Part shown: piece by piece, positions 7,843 through 16,889 of the stretch
Position numbering within the stretch: the first letter of the stretch is position 1
How the letters are laid out: each line of letters opens with the position of its first letter
Source: Luteimonas galliterrae
Lineage (GTDB): Bacteria; Pseudomonadota; Gammaproteobacteria; Xanthomonadales; Xanthomonadaceae
Direction of reading: 5' to 3'
Assembly: GCF_023374055.1 (NCBI RefSeq)
Contig: NZ_JAMBEP010000005.1
Coordinates: 1 to 64,000 of the forward strand
Length of the DNA stretch: 64,000 nt
Program-made: the position numbers and the translations under genes
The notes under the pieces: generated by a model
Databases searched by the model: none
What the model saw: only the letters and a program-made list of their open reading frames with translations
What the model was told of the DNA's origin: nothing

Positions 7843-8436
7843 CTGCGCAGGCAGGATGCCGGAGCGAACATCCGCGCAGCGGATGGCCCGAAGGGCATGT
7901 CGCAGGCGCGGCATGTCATCCAGGCCCGCGTCCTGGCGGGTGCGCTGCGACTCGCGCCATGGACAAAGGCTTCCGGCTGCGCCGGGTCACTTTCTTTGCT
8001 GGCCCAAAGAAAGTAACCAAAGAAAAGGCCTGAACTGCGGTGCGATGCGTCGCGCTTGAAAGTTCGCCTGCAGACCTGCTTTCGTCGTGGGTGACCTTCT
8101 TACGCAGGTACTAGATTTTGATTCGCCGCGATTGTGGTGACGTGGCTTTTGCGGAGTTGCGCTAAGGAGGCGTTCTGATCGATCGCCTCGCATCTGAATG
8201 TCGAAGCGACGGAGGAATCCCGAGGGCTGGCGAGCGGTGGCCAAGAACACGAGGTAACCCCATCGCCGGGATACCTTCCAAAGGCCCTTTTTCTTGGTTA
8301 CTTGTCTTTTTGGGCCCATCAAAAAGAAAGTCACTCGGCCGCGGTTTTAGCGGACGAAACCCCGGCTGGAACGGCCGGCAGGTCGCGAGAACCCCCAAGC
8401 AAAGAGCAGCGGGGCAAGTCCCGCTCTACAAGAGCC
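7843..8436 (+). repeat. Large dispersed repeat, copy 1 (forward)
   Basis: A non-coding block of about 590 bases, found in four places in the window. The core at 7986-8334 (349 bp) is bounded by inverted repeats of about 45-50 bp: the left one starts GTCACTTTCTTTGCTGGCCC, and the right one (8283-8334) is its imperfect reverse complement. Each end also folds into its own hairpin (TTTCTTTG with CAAAGAAA; CTTTTTGG with TCAAAAAG). Conserved sequence continues outside both ends. Outermost on the right is a short hairpin ending in CCCGCTCTAC. Reading frames are not conserved between copies. It fills the gap between fbp and the rhomboid gene. Confidence 0.85.
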
Positions 8437-8584
8437 AAAGCGAATCTCCCCGGCTCCTCTTTTGCAAAAAGGGGGAGACAAGCTGGATTCCGGCCCGCGC
8501 CGGGACGGCTGGGAGCAAAATCGCCTGCGGAAGAAAGCCTCTGCCCGGCCTTGCATCCCGGAGTTCCGCCGCCATCCTGCTGGA

Positions 8585-9361
8585 ATGCACCTGCACGGCA
8601 ACGACTCGCCCAGCGACGCCAAGGCCCAGGGCCGGATCGACAAGGGCCGCATCATGCGCGCGCTCAACCTGAGCCTGGGCTTCGTGTTGCTGTTGGCGAT
8701 CGTCTTCGCCGCCCAGCACGCATTCGATCTGCGCGACTGGGCGGTGGCGCCGCACGAACTCGGCGGCTTGCTCGGTGTGCTTACGGCACCGCTGCTGCAC
8801 GGTTCGTTCGAACACATCACTGCCAATGCCGCCGCGTTGATCCTGCTGGGCACCTTGGCCGGCAGCGTTTATCCGCAGGCCACCGTGCGCGCATTGCCGC
8901 TGTTGTGGCTGGGCTCCGGCCTGGGCGCCTGGCTGTTGGGCCAGACCGGCACGCATCACCTGGGTGCGAGCGGCGTCACCCATGGCCTGATGTTCCTTGT
9001 GTTCGTGCTCGGCCTGCTGCGCCGCGATCGGCCCGCGATCGCCGCGGCGATGATCGCCTTCATGCTGTACGGCGGCATGCTGTTGACGGTGCTGCCGCGC
9101 GAGCCCGGCGTGTCCTGGCAGGCGCACCTGGGCGGTGCCGTAGCCGGCGCGATCGCTGCATTCGCGTTCCGCCATCGCGACCCGCCGCTGCCGCGCCGCC
9201 GGTACAGCTGGGAGATCGAGGAAGAATTGGCCGAAGAGGCCGCCCGCATCGAGCGCGAGCAATACGAGCCCGAACGGCCGCGCGACGTGCCGGTGCTGTG
9301 GCGGCGGCAGGAAGAAGAACGCGGCGTGGTGTTGAAGTTTCCGCCGCGCGACGGACAGTGA
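8585..9361 (+). CDS. Rhomboid-family intramembrane serine protease
   Basis: A 258-residue polytopic membrane protein. Catalytic Ser129 lies in GASG within HHLGASGVTHGLMFLVFVLG, and catalytic His181 in WQAHLGGAVAGA, the standard rhomboid dyad. LLHGSFEHITANAAALILLG matches the conserved HxxxN helix. Membrane spans occupy about residues 30-200; the C-terminal 60 residues are charged and cytoplasmic (EEELAEEAARIEREQ). I choose the ATG at 8585 because upstream codons lie in the repeat-derived sequence. It should cleave membrane-embedded substrates, identity unknown. Confidence 0.88.
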   Translation: MHLHGNDSPSDAKAQGRIDKGRIMRALNLSLGFVLLLAIVFAAQHAFDLRDWAVAPHELGGLLGVLTAPLLHGSFEHITANAAALILLGTLAGSVYPQATVRALPLLWLGSGLGAWLLGQTGTHHLGASGVTHGLMFLVFVLGLLRRDRPAIAAAMIAFMLYGGMLLTVLPREPGVSWQAHLGGAVAGAIAAFAFRHRDPPLPRRRYSWEIEEELAEEAARIEREQYEPERPRDVPVLWRRQEEERGVVLKFPPRDGQ

Positions 9362-9433
9362 GTCCCGGGATGTAATCGGCGCGGCCGAGCCGCTAGACTT
9401 CGCGGCAACTCGTTCGCGACGTGGCAGACGACC

Positions 9434-9844
9434 ATGGCCGTCACCGCCCAACCGAAAAGGCGCGACAATCCTTGGGTACTGATCGCGACCATCGCGGCGT
9501 GCGTGCTCATCATCGCGACGGCGATCTGGACTTTCGCGGGCTTCATGTTGGATGTGTTGCGAGGCACCGAGCCCTACCTGCACGGGATGTCCGCGATGCG
9601 ATCCAACGCGCAAGTCGTCGAGGCGTTGGGCGCACCGATCGAAGCCGGCCGCTTTTTCGAAGGCAATATCTCCGTATCCGGTCATCGCGGCGATGCGCGC
9701 TATGCGGTGCCGATCCATGGCCCCAAATCCACTGCAACGCTGCATATCGCTGCGCATAGCGAAAATGGAGTCTGGGCGTACCCGACCCTGGAAGTAAACG
9801 TGGCGGACGGACGCGTCATCGACCTGGCGCCGGCGCAGCCATGA
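9434..9844 (+). CDS. Coa1/Tim21-like membrane protein
   Basis: 136 residues: a short cytoplasmic start, one membrane span (about 15-40, WVLIATIAACVLIIATAIWT), then a soluble domain of about 90 residues. The soluble part (SNAQVVEALGAPIEAGRFFE, ISVSGHRGDARYAVPIHGPK, ATLHIAAHSENGVWAYPTLE) matches the pattern of bacterial proteins annotated as cytochrome c oxidase assembly factor Coa1 family. No oxidase genes are nearby, so the family name should not be read as a proven function. It overlaps the epimerase start by 4 bases (ATGA). Confidence 0.7.
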   Translation: MAVTAQPKRRDNPWVLIATIAACVLIIATAIWTFAGFMLDVLRGTEPYLHGMSAMRSNAQVVEALGAPIEAGRFFEGNISVSGHRGDARYAVPIHGPKSTATLHIAAHSENGVWAYPTLEVNVADGRVIDLAPAQP

Positions 9845-10830
9845 GCGGGCGCATCCTCGTCACCGGCAGCGCCGGCCATCTGGGCGAAGCGCTCATGCGC
9901 ACGTTGCGCGCGGCGGCGCACGACGTCGTTGGGCTCGATATCGCCGCATCGCCCTATACCGATGCGGTCGGTTCGGTCGCGGACCGTGATTTCGTCGAGC
10001 GCTGCATGCGCGGCGTGCAGGCGGTACTGCACACCGCCACGCTGCACAAACCGCACGTGGCCACGCACACGCGCCAGGATTTCGTCGATACCAATATCAC
10101 CGGCACGCTCAATCTGCTGGAAGCGGCCGCGGCCAACGGCGTCGGGGCTTTCGTCTACACCAGCACCACCAGCGCTTTCGGCGACGCGCTGACGCCGCCG
10201 GAAGGCGAACCCGCGGCCTGGATCACCGAAGACGTGGTCCCGGTGGCCAAGAACATCTACGGTGCGACCAAGACCGCGGCCGAAGACATGTGCCGGCTGT
10301 TCCACCGCAAGCAGAGACTGCCCTGTGTGGTGCTGCGCACGTCGCGCTTCTTTCCCGAGCCCGACGACAATCCGGCGCTGCGCTCGGCCTATGCCGACGG
10401 CAACATCAAGGCCAACGAGTTCCTGTACCGGCGCGTCGACGTACAGGACATCGTCGATGCGCACCTGCTGGCGATCGCGCGCGCGCCGGAGATCGGCTTC
10501 GGCCGCTACATCGTCAGCGCGACCGCGCCGTTCCAATTGGAAGACCGCGCCGAATTGCGCAGCGATGCGCCTGCGGTGGTCGCACGTCGCGTGCCCGGCT
10601 ACGAGGCCGAATACGCGCGCCGCGGTTGGCGCATGTTCCCGAGCATCGAACGCGTCTACGTCAACGCCGCGGCGCGGCAGGCGCTCGGTTGGCGGCCGCG
10701 CTACGACTTCGCCTATGTGCTGGAACGGTTGCGTACCGGCGAAGACCCGCGCAGCCCGCTGGCGCAGGCGATCGGCATCAAGGGCTACCATGGCCCGTCG
10801 TTCGAGGACGGGCTGTATCCGGTGGAGTAA
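9841..10830 (+). CDS. NAD-dependent epimerase/dehydratase family protein
   Basis: A 329-residue extended short-chain dehydrogenase. The Rossmann motif is TGSAGHLG (residues about 8-15). The catalytic pair appears as YGATK (about 140-144) after a Ser/Thr-rich VYTSTTSAFGD segment. The C-terminal half is the variable substrate domain. It would act on an NDP-sugar or related carbonyl compound in the cytoplasm, but neighbouring genes do not reveal the substrate. It overlaps the Coa1-like gene and ends just before a perfect 35-bp inverted repeat that may terminate the transcript. Confidence 0.88.
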   Translation: MSGRILVTGSAGHLGEALMRTLRAAAHDVVGLDIAASPYTDAVGSVADRDFVERCMRGVQAVLHTATLHKPHVATHTRQDFVDTNITGTLNLLEAAAANGVGAFVYTSTTSAFGDALTPPEGEPAAWITEDVVPVAKNIYGATKTAAEDMCRLFHRKQRLPCVVLRTSRFFPEPDDNPALRSAYADGNIKANEFLYRRVDVQDIVDAHLLAIARAPEIGFGRYIVSATAPFQLEDRAELRSDAPAVVARRVPGYEAEYARRGWRMFPSIERVYVNAAARQALGWRPRYDFAYVLERLRTGEDPRSPLAQAIGIKGYHGPSFEDGLYPVE

Positions 10831-10834
10831 TGCT

Positions 10835-10925
10835 GCTTTTCGTAGGAGCGGCTTTAGCCGCGAGCTTTTGATCTTGCTTCACATCTGACAAAAAGCTCGC
10901 GGCTAAAGCCGCTCCTACGAAAAGC
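10835..10925. repeat. REP-type inverted repeat, family A, copy 1
   Basis: A perfect inverted repeat with 35-base arms (10835-10869 and 10891-10925) around a 21-base loop. Each arm contains GTAGGAGCGGCTTTAGCCGC followed by GAGCTTTT. It lies between convergent genes (epimerase and TonB receptor) and could act as a bidirectional terminator. Further copies are at 30671-30767 and 46745-46840. Confidence 0.95.
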
Positions 10926-10964
10926 GAAAGCGAAAGGCGGCGGGCCGCCTTTCGCGATAACGCC

Positions 10965-13265
10965 TCAGAACTTGGCGGTGAACTCCAAACCCCAGTTGCG
11001 CGGCTCGTTGATGAAGCCGGTCAGGTTGTTGAAGTCGATGCCGCCGACCGCACGCTCGGTGTCGGTGATGTTGCGGCCGAACAGCGCCACTTCGTAGTTG
11101 CCGGCGTCCCAGTTGTAGCCCAGGCGCAGGCCGCCTTCGACCAGCGATTTGCCGGTGAATTCGCGAGCTTCGTACAGGAAGAAATTGATTTCGCTGCGGT
11201 AGGCCCAGTCGGTGTAGACGAAGAATTCGCCCTCGCCCACCGGAATGCCCCAGCGCGCGGTCAGGTTGTGGATCCACTTGGGCGCCTGCGGCAGCGGGTT
11301 GCCGTCGATGAAGGCCACGGTGGTGCCGTTCGGCAGCAGCTGGGTCGGGTCGGTGACCGTGCAGTGCGGCGTGGCGCCGAATGTGCCGCCGCAGACCCCG
11401 ACCGCCAGCGATGCGTCGTTGATCTCGGTGTCGTTGTAGCTGCTGCCGAACGTCACCAGCAAATCCGGCGTCAGATACGCTTCGAGGTCGAACTCGAAGC
11501 CCTGGCCCAGGCTCTTGTCGGCATTGAGCAGGATCGCCGAGTTGTTGCCGCCGCCGACCGCGACCAGCTGCTGGTCCTTGACGTCGTAGCGGAACACGCT
11601 GAAGCCCATGCGCGCGCGCTTGTTCCACAAGTCGGCCTTGATGCCGGCTTCGTAGGAAATCACTTCTTCCGAATCGGCGATCGACGGCGTTGGCGAAAAC
11701 AGCAGGCGCGCCTGGATCGACGGCGCACGGAAGCCCTTGGCCACGCGCGCGTAGAAATTGACGTCGGAGTTGATCGCGTAGGTGCCGCTCAGATCCCAGC
11801 TGACGTCGTTGGCGTCGGTAGTGACCGGGAACGGACCCGACACCGGCGTGCCGAACGGCGCGGACTGCAGCACGCTGGCGCTGAAGTCCTTCTTGTCTTG
11901 CGTATAGCGCAGGCCGCCGCGCAGCTTGAACTTGTCGGTGACGTCGAATTCGCCGGAGCCGAACACCGCCCAAGCCTTGTTGCGCTGTTCCTGCACTGCG
12001 TGGCCGTTCTGCACGCCGCCATGCAAGGAATCGTAGTTGAAGCTGTCGACGGTGATGTCTTCGTCGAAATAGAACAGGCCCGCCTGCCAGTCGAAGCGGC
12101 CCCATTCGTTGGATTCGATGCGGAATTCCTGGCTGAACTGGGAATGGTCGGGCAGGCCGTCGGCCGATTCCGCCGAGAACGCGATCGTTCCCGGGCCGGA
12201 CGGCGGGTTGAAGCGGTCGCCGAAACCGCCGTCGATGTCGCCGCGGCTGAGCGTATCGACGCTTTCATAGCCGGTGATCGAGTACAGCGTGGTGCGGCCC
12301 AGATCCCACGACAGGCGCGCGCTGGCGCCCTGCGATTCCAGCTTCTGGAAGTTGGTGCCGTCGATCGTGACCTTGTCGCGGTCGAAGCCGGGCACGAAAT
12401 CGTTGCTGCCCTTCTGGAAGATGTTGGCGCGGAACAGGCGCGCGGTGCCGCCCAGGTCGCGTGCGTGGACGTTGAACAGCGCCTCGAAGCCGTCGCCGCT
12501 TTCGTACAACAGCTGTAGGCGCGCGGCCATCTCCTCGAAGCCTTCCAGATCCCTTTCCGGGCCCGCGGCGAAGGTATTGTCGACCCAGCCGTCGCGCTTC
12601 TGGTACAGCATCGACGCGCGCGCCGACCAGTGCTGGCTCAGCGGCCCGCCGAAGGCGCCTTCGACGTTGATCGCTTCGTTGCTGCCGACCGACACCTGCG
12701 CATAGCCATCGGTTTCCTGGCTGGGCTTGCGCGATTCGAACTTGACCACGCCGGCCGGCGTATTGCGGCCGAACAGCGTGCCCTGCGGGCCGCGCAGCAC
12801 TTCGACCTGGTCCAGGTCGAACACCGGGAAGCCCTTCAGGATCGGGTTTTCCTGCACCACGTCGTCGTAGATCAGCGACACGGGCTGCGATGCGTTGAGA
12901 TCGAAGTCGGTGTTGCCCAGGCCGCGGATGTAGAAGCGCGGGAAGGCGCGGCCGAACGAGGATTCGATGTTGAGCGACGGCACGCGGCCGGACAGGAAGC
13001 GCACGTCTTCGCCGCCGGAGGCGAGCACGTTGAGTTTTTCGCCGTCGACCGCGGTCAGCGACACCGGCACGTCTTTCGCGTTCTCGACGCGGCGCTGCGC
13101 CGTCACCTGGACGGTATCGAGGGTGATGGCTTCCTTCTGCGCAGCGGCCTGGTCCGCTGCGACATCCTGCGCCAACACGGGCGCGGCGGGCAGGAGCATC
13201 GCGATGGCGATCGCGAGCGGGCGCAACTGGGCGGAGCGCGACGACAAGCGGCGTGGCACGGACAT
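10965..13265 (-). CDS. TonB-dependent outer membrane receptor
   Basis: 766 residues. A signal peptide (about 1-33, ending APVLAQ) is followed by a TonB-box-like region (ITLDTVQVTAQRR) and the plug domain, with FPRFYIRGLGNTDFDLNASQ and VEVLRGPQGTLFGRNTPAGV. The remainder is the 22-strand barrel, ending in the aromatic outer-membrane signature GLEFTAKF. It imports a scarce ligand across the outer membrane using energy from a TonB-ExbB-ExbD complex, for which genes are at 58-61 kb. The ligand cannot be told from sequence; no uptake or siderophore genes are adjacent. The gene is divergent from the lipoprotein hydrolase. Confidence 0.95.
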   Translation of the reverse strand: MSVPRRLSSRSAQLRPLAIAIAMLLPAAPVLAQDVAADQAAAQKEAITLDTVQVTAQRRVENAKDVPVSLTAVDGEKLNVLASGGEDVRFLSGRVPSLNIESSFGRAFPRFYIRGLGNTDFDLNASQPVSLIYDDVVQENPILKGFPVFDLDQVEVLRGPQGTLFGRNTPAGVVKFESRKPSQETDGYAQVSVGSNEAINVEGAFGGPLSQHWSARASMLYQKRDGWVDNTFAAGPERDLEGFEEMAARLQLLYESGDGFEALFNVHARDLGGTARLFRANIFQKGSNDFVPGFDRDKVTIDGTNFQKLESQGASARLSWDLGRTTLYSITGYESVDTLSRGDIDGGFGDRFNPPSGPGTIAFSAESADGLPDHSQFSQEFRIESNEWGRFDWQAGLFYFDEDITVDSFNYDSLHGGVQNGHAVQEQRNKAWAVFGSGEFDVTDKFKLRGGLRYTQDKKDFSASVLQSAPFGTPVSGPFPVTTDANDVSWDLSGTYAINSDVNFYARVAKGFRAPSIQARLLFSPTPSIADSEEVISYEAGIKADLWNKRARMGFSVFRYDVKDQQLVAVGGGNNSAILLNADKSLGQGFEFDLEAYLTPDLLVTFGSSYNDTEINDASLAVGVCGGTFGATPHCTVTDPTQLLPNGTTVAFIDGNPLPQAPKWIHNLTARWGIPVGEGEFFVYTDWAYRSEINFFLYEAREFTGKSLVEGGLRLGYNWDAGNYEVALFGRNITDTERAVGGIDFNNLTGFINEPRNWGLEFTAKF

Positions 13266-13447
13266 GGCGGTTTCCTCGGAAGGCTGGGCGGACGCGGCGG
13301 TGTTCCCCTCGCCGGATAATTGTTACAGATTCGTGATGAGCGGGCCACGACAACGTCGCAATCTGTCGATCGGCTCCGTGACGTGTGGCATTCCTTGCGG
13401 CGGCGGCGGCCGGCTACCGTGTAAGCGATTTCGCAATGGATGGACCT

Positions 13448-14431
13448 ATGCGCACCCTGCCCTGCTGCAGCCTGCTCGTCCTGGCCCTGGCCGCCTGCAC
13501 GCAGCCTGCGACGGCGCCTTCGCCTCCGGCCGCCGCTTCCGCGGCGGCCCCTATCGCCGCGCTCGCGGCCGGCGAGCGGCGCATCAAGATGTCCGACGGC
13601 GCCGAGATCTATCTCAAGGTCGCCGGCAAGGGCCCGGTCTGCATGCTCGTGCATGGCGGGCCGGGCCAGGGATCGCTGTCGACCGAGAAGATGGGCGCCG
13701 ACAAGCTCGAAGACTTCCTGACGATGGTGTGGCTGGACCAGCGCGGTTCGGGCAAGTCGCCGGATGCGCAGGATTACCGTCTCGAACGCGTCGTGCAGGA
13801 CTTCGACGAAGTCCGCCGGGCGCTGGGCGCGGACAAGATGTGCCTGATCGCGCATTCGTTCGGCGGCATCCTGGCGGTGGAATACGCCAAGCGTTATCCG
13901 CAGCACGTGTCGGAACTGGTCCTGGCCAACAGCACCCTGCATTTCCTCGGCCCGGAGAATTCGCGCATGCAGATCGCTTTCGTCAACCGGCTGCTCGGCA
14001 GGACTGTCGTTGCGGTCGCCGACGATGCGAACGAAGCCGCGCTGGCCGAAGGCCGCGAGCGGGCGCGCGCGGCGCTGATGAAGAGCGGCAAGGGTTATCG
14101 TTTCCTCACCGAGAACACGGACAGCATTCGCGTGATGAGCGAGATCGACGGCGGTTACGAGCGCTCCCGAGGTTTCGGCAACGCGATTTTCGAACAGCGG
14201 GGGGCTTATCCCGAGTATTGGATCGACTATGCTCCCGTCAGCGCGCGGATTCGATCGCCGGTGCTCGTCATCACCAGCAGCAAGGACTACGCAGTGGGTC
14301 CGGACGAGTACAAGCGCTTCCGTTTCGCCCACCAGAAGACGGTGACGCTGGACGGCGGCCACATTTCGTATTACGAGAACAACGCCGAATTCGTTGCCGC
14401 CATTCGCGAATTCATGGCTGGACGGCGATAA
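13448..14431 (+). CDS. Alpha/beta-hydrolase lipoprotein, proline iminopeptidase-like (S33)
   Basis: 327 residues with a lipoprotein signal (hydrophobic core, lipobox LAAC near residue 17) and an Ala/Pro linker. The hydrolase domain carries the oxyanion-hole motif HGGPG, then WLDQRGSGKSP, the nucleophile elbow AHSFGG, a candidate Asp in TSSKDYAVGP and the catalytic His in LDGGHISYYE. These are hallmarks of prolyl aminopeptidase relatives. Export as a lipoprotein suggests peptide processing in the envelope; the substrate is unknown. The start could also be the ATG at 13436. The second large dispersed repeat follows the gene. Confidence 0.85.
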   Translation: MRTLPCCSLLVLALAACTQPATAPSPPAAASAAAPIAALAAGERRIKMSDGAEIYLKVAGKGPVCMLVHGGPGQGSLSTEKMGADKLEDFLTMVWLDQRGSGKSPDAQDYRLERVVQDFDEVRRALGADKMCLIAHSFGGILAVEYAKRYPQHVSELVLANSTLHFLGPENSRMQIAFVNRLLGRTVVAVADDANEAALAEGRERARAALMKSGKGYRFLTENTDSIRVMSEIDGGYERSRGFGNAIFEQRGAYPEYWIDYAPVSARIRSPVLVITSSKDYAVGPDEYKRFRFAHQKTVTLDGGHISYYENNAEFVAAIREFMAGRR

Positions 14432-14590
14432 CCGCGCGGGAAGGGGTTCGGCGCTTGCAGAAGCTCGCTCTGCAGAGCGGAGCTTGCCTGCGCTACTTTC
14501 GCGCCCCTATGCCGTCATCCCAGCGAACGCTGGGACCCATGTTGCTCTTGCTCTTGCCCCTAAGCCGTCATCCCGGCGAAGGCCGGGATC

Positions 14591-15104
14591 CAGGCCCGCG
14601 TCCTCGCCAGCTGCGCTGCGACTCGCGCCATGGACAAAGGCTTCCGGCTGCGCCGGGTCACTTTCTTTGCTGGCCCAAAGAAAGTAACCCAAGAAAGGGC
14701 CTGAACTGCGGTGCGATGCGTCGCACCTGTAAGTCCGCCAGCGGCCCTGCTTTCGTCGTGGGTGACCTTCTTACGCAGGTACTAGATTTTGATTCGCAGC
14801 CTATGGGTGACGTGGCTTTTGCGGAGTTTCGCTAAGGAGGCGTTCGGGTCGATCGCCCCGAATCTAAATGTCGAAGCGACGGAGGAATCCCGAGGGCTGG
14901 CGAGCAGTGGCCAAGAACACAAGGTAACCCCATCGCCGGGATACCTTCCAAAGGCCCTTTTTCTTTGGTGACTTCTCTTTTTGGGCCCCACAAAAAGAAA
15001 GTCACTCGGCCGCGGTTTTAGCGGACGAAACCCCGGCCGGAACGGCCGGCAGATCGCGACGAACCCGCAAGCGAAGGCAGCGGAGCGAGCTCCGCTCTAC
15101 AGAG
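14591..15104 (+). repeat. Large dispersed repeat, copy 2 (forward)
   Basis: Second copy of the repeat at 7843-8436. The core spans 14657-15005 and is again 349 bp, with terminal inverted repeats at 14657-14701 and 14953-15005. It differs from copy 1 by scattered substitutions. The flanks (GACAAAGGCTTCCGGCTGCG on the left, GCGGTTTTAGCGGACGAAAC on the right) are conserved. The surrounding sequence (14500-14590, 15105-15260) is a patchwork of other repeats such as CGTCATCCCGGCGAAGGCCG. No gene is credible in the gap 14432-15345. Confidence 0.85.
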
Positions 15105-15345
15105 CAACAGCAAATCTTCCCCGACCCCTTTTTTTCAAAGAGGGGAGACAAGCCAAGGCGCTGGATTACTCGCTTCGCTCGCCCTCCGGGCCATCTGCTG
15201 ACGCAGAGGTCGCTCCGGCCTTCGGCTTCCGCAGTCCCGCCTTCGCGGGAATGACGGCTTAAGGACAAAGCGAGCCTTGCGGCGGCTCGGACCCGTGTGC
15301 AAACTTCCTGCCGGGACGTGGGGACGTCCGACAGGGGGATAGATC

Positions 15346-16239
15346 ATGTGGGCAAGGGGATTGCTGGTCGGCTTGCTGGCCGTGACCACGGGGGCGTACG
15401 CGCAGGACAATGCCGATGCGGCCGCTCAGGCGAAACAGTTCGTCGAGTCGCTGCATTTCCGCAGCGGCGAGATCGCGGTGCCCGAAGCGCAGGCGCATTT
15501 CCGTCTGGGCGGCGAGTTCCGCTATCTCGAGAAAGCCGATGCGCGGCGCGTGCTGGAACAGTTCTGGGGCAATCCGCCCGACGACAGCGTGCTCGGCATG
15601 GTCGTGCCGACCGCCACGCCGTTGGATAGCGACGAATCGTGGGCGGTGGTGGTCACCTATTCCGACGAGGGTTACGTCTCGGACGAGGACGCCGCCAAGA
15701 CCGATTACGATGCGCTGCTGAAGGAGCTGAAGGAAGGCACCGAGCAGGAAAACGCCGAGCGCAAGAAAGCCGGCTACGAGGAAATCCGGCTGGTCGGCTG
15801 GGCGGTGCCGCCGCGCTACGACGGCGACAGCAAGAAACTGTACTGGGCCAAGGAACTCGATTTCGAAGGCAGCCCGCAGCACACGCTCAATTACGACATC
15901 CGCGTGCTCGGCCGGCGCGGCTATCTGAGCTTGAATGCGGTGTCGGGCATGTCCGAACTGGAAACGGTCCGCGCCGGCATGCAGCAACTGTTGCCGATGA
16001 CCGAGTTCGACAGCGGCGCGCGCTACGCCGACTACAACGCAGACACCGACAAACTCGCCGGCTACGGCATCGCCGCGCTGATCGGCGGGGGCATCGCCGC
16101 CAAGGCCGGCCTGTTCGCCAAGATCGGCGCGCTGCTGCTCGGCCTCAAGAAGCTGCTGATCCCGTTGGTGCTGGTGTTGCTTGCGTTCGGCAAGAAGATC
16201 CTCGGATTCTTCGGCCGCGACAAGCAGGACAAGGCCTAA
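15346..16239 (+). CDS. DUF2167 family membrane protein
   Basis: 297 residues. A signal peptide (1-20, ending AYA) is followed by a periplasmic domain with the DUF2167 pattern: LGGEFRYLEKADARRVLEQF, WGNPPDDSVLGMVVP, DESWAVVVTYSDEGYVSDED, VPPRYDGDSKKLYWAKELDF, LNYDIRVLGRRGYLSLN. The C-terminus has hydrophobic segments (about 230-285) ending in a charged tail. Membrane-anchored with a periplasmic domain; the biochemical role is unknown. GGGGGATAG precedes the ATG and supports the start. It is transcribed toward the ECF/kinase pair with a 96-base gap, so a functional link is possible but unproven. Confidence 0.85.
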   Translation: MWARGLLVGLLAVTTGAYAQDNADAAAQAKQFVESLHFRSGEIAVPEAQAHFRLGGEFRYLEKADARRVLEQFWGNPPDDSVLGMVVPTATPLDSDESWAVVVTYSDEGYVSDEDAAKTDYDALLKELKEGTEQENAERKKAGYEEIRLVGWAVPPRYDGDSKKLYWAKELDFEGSPQHTLNYDIRVLGRRGYLSLNAVSGMSELETVRAGMQQLLPMTEFDSGARYADYNADTDKLAGYGIAALIGGGIAAKAGLFAKIGALLLGLKKLLIPLVLVLLAFGKKILGFFGRDKQDKA

Positions 16240-16335
16240 TCCGAAACCCGTACGGGCGGCCGCTGCCGGGCGCCCGTACGCCGGCCTCGTCCGCGGGGCT
16301 ATGCTTAGGGATCGGGGTGGGGCGGACGCGACTTC

Positions 16336-16887
16336 ATGGGGAATGAAATCACCGAGCTGCTGGTGCAAGCGCGTGCCGGCCAGCCGGAGCGGCTTTCGGC
16401 CGTGTTCGAATCCCTTTATCCCGAGCTGCGCCGCCTGGCGGCGTCGCGGCTGGGCGCCGGCGAACATACGATCACGCCGACCGTGCTCGTCCACGAATTG
16501 TTCCTGCGCGCCAGCAGCGGCGATCCGCTGTCGGCGACCGACCGCAAGCATTTCTTCGTCGCCGCCGCGCAGGCGATGCGTTGGATCGTGGTCGACCATG
16601 CGCGCCGGCGCGGCGCCGACAAACGCGGCGGCGGCCAGGTCGCGGTCACGCTGGACGAGGCCCTGGTCGGCGCCGATGCCGCGGACACGACCATGCTGGC
16701 CCTGCACGACGGGCTCGAAGCGCTGGCGCAGGTCAACGAACAGCAGCGCCAGGTCGTCGAGCTGCATTACTTCGCAGGTCTCAAATTCGCCGAGATTGCC
16801 GAACTGCTGGACTGCTCGGAACGCACGGTGCATCGCGAATGGGAGCGCGCGCGCGCTTTCCTGCACGCCTGGCTGAGCGACCCCTGA
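16336..16887 (+). CDS. ECF-type RNA polymerase sigma factor, kinase-linked type
   Basis: 183 residues. Region 2 is visible as FFVAAAQAMRWIVVDHARRR followed by GADKRGGG. Region 4 is visible as QVVELHYFAGLKFAEIAELL and DCSERTVHREWERARAFLHA. It resembles the sigma factor at 136-726. The kinase gene starts two bases after its stop codon, so the two are co-translated. No anti-sigma factor is present. Control by phosphorylation from the linked kinase is the model known for some ECF/kinase pairs in Xanthomonas and Vibrio; whether this pair belongs to that group is inference. Confidence 0.93.
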   Translation: MGNEITELLVQARAGQPERLSAVFESLYPELRRLAASRLGAGEHTITPTVLVHELFLRASSGDPLSATDRKHFFVAAAQAMRWIVVDHARRRGADKRGGGQVAVTLDEALVGADAADTTMLALHDGLEALAQVNEQQRQVVELHYFAGLKFAEIAELLDCSERTVHREWERARAFLHAWLSDP

Positions 16888-16889
16888 GC

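Noticed and set aside
8302-9375. A 357-codon frame overlapping the first repeat and the rhomboid gene
   Set aside because: The rhomboid frame has catalytic motifs; this frame is its shadow with an Arg-rich composition.
14789-14971. A 60-codon frame in the second large repeat that also reads in the fourth copy
   Set aside because: The frame is interrupted in the first copy and partly missing in the third, so it is not a conserved protein.
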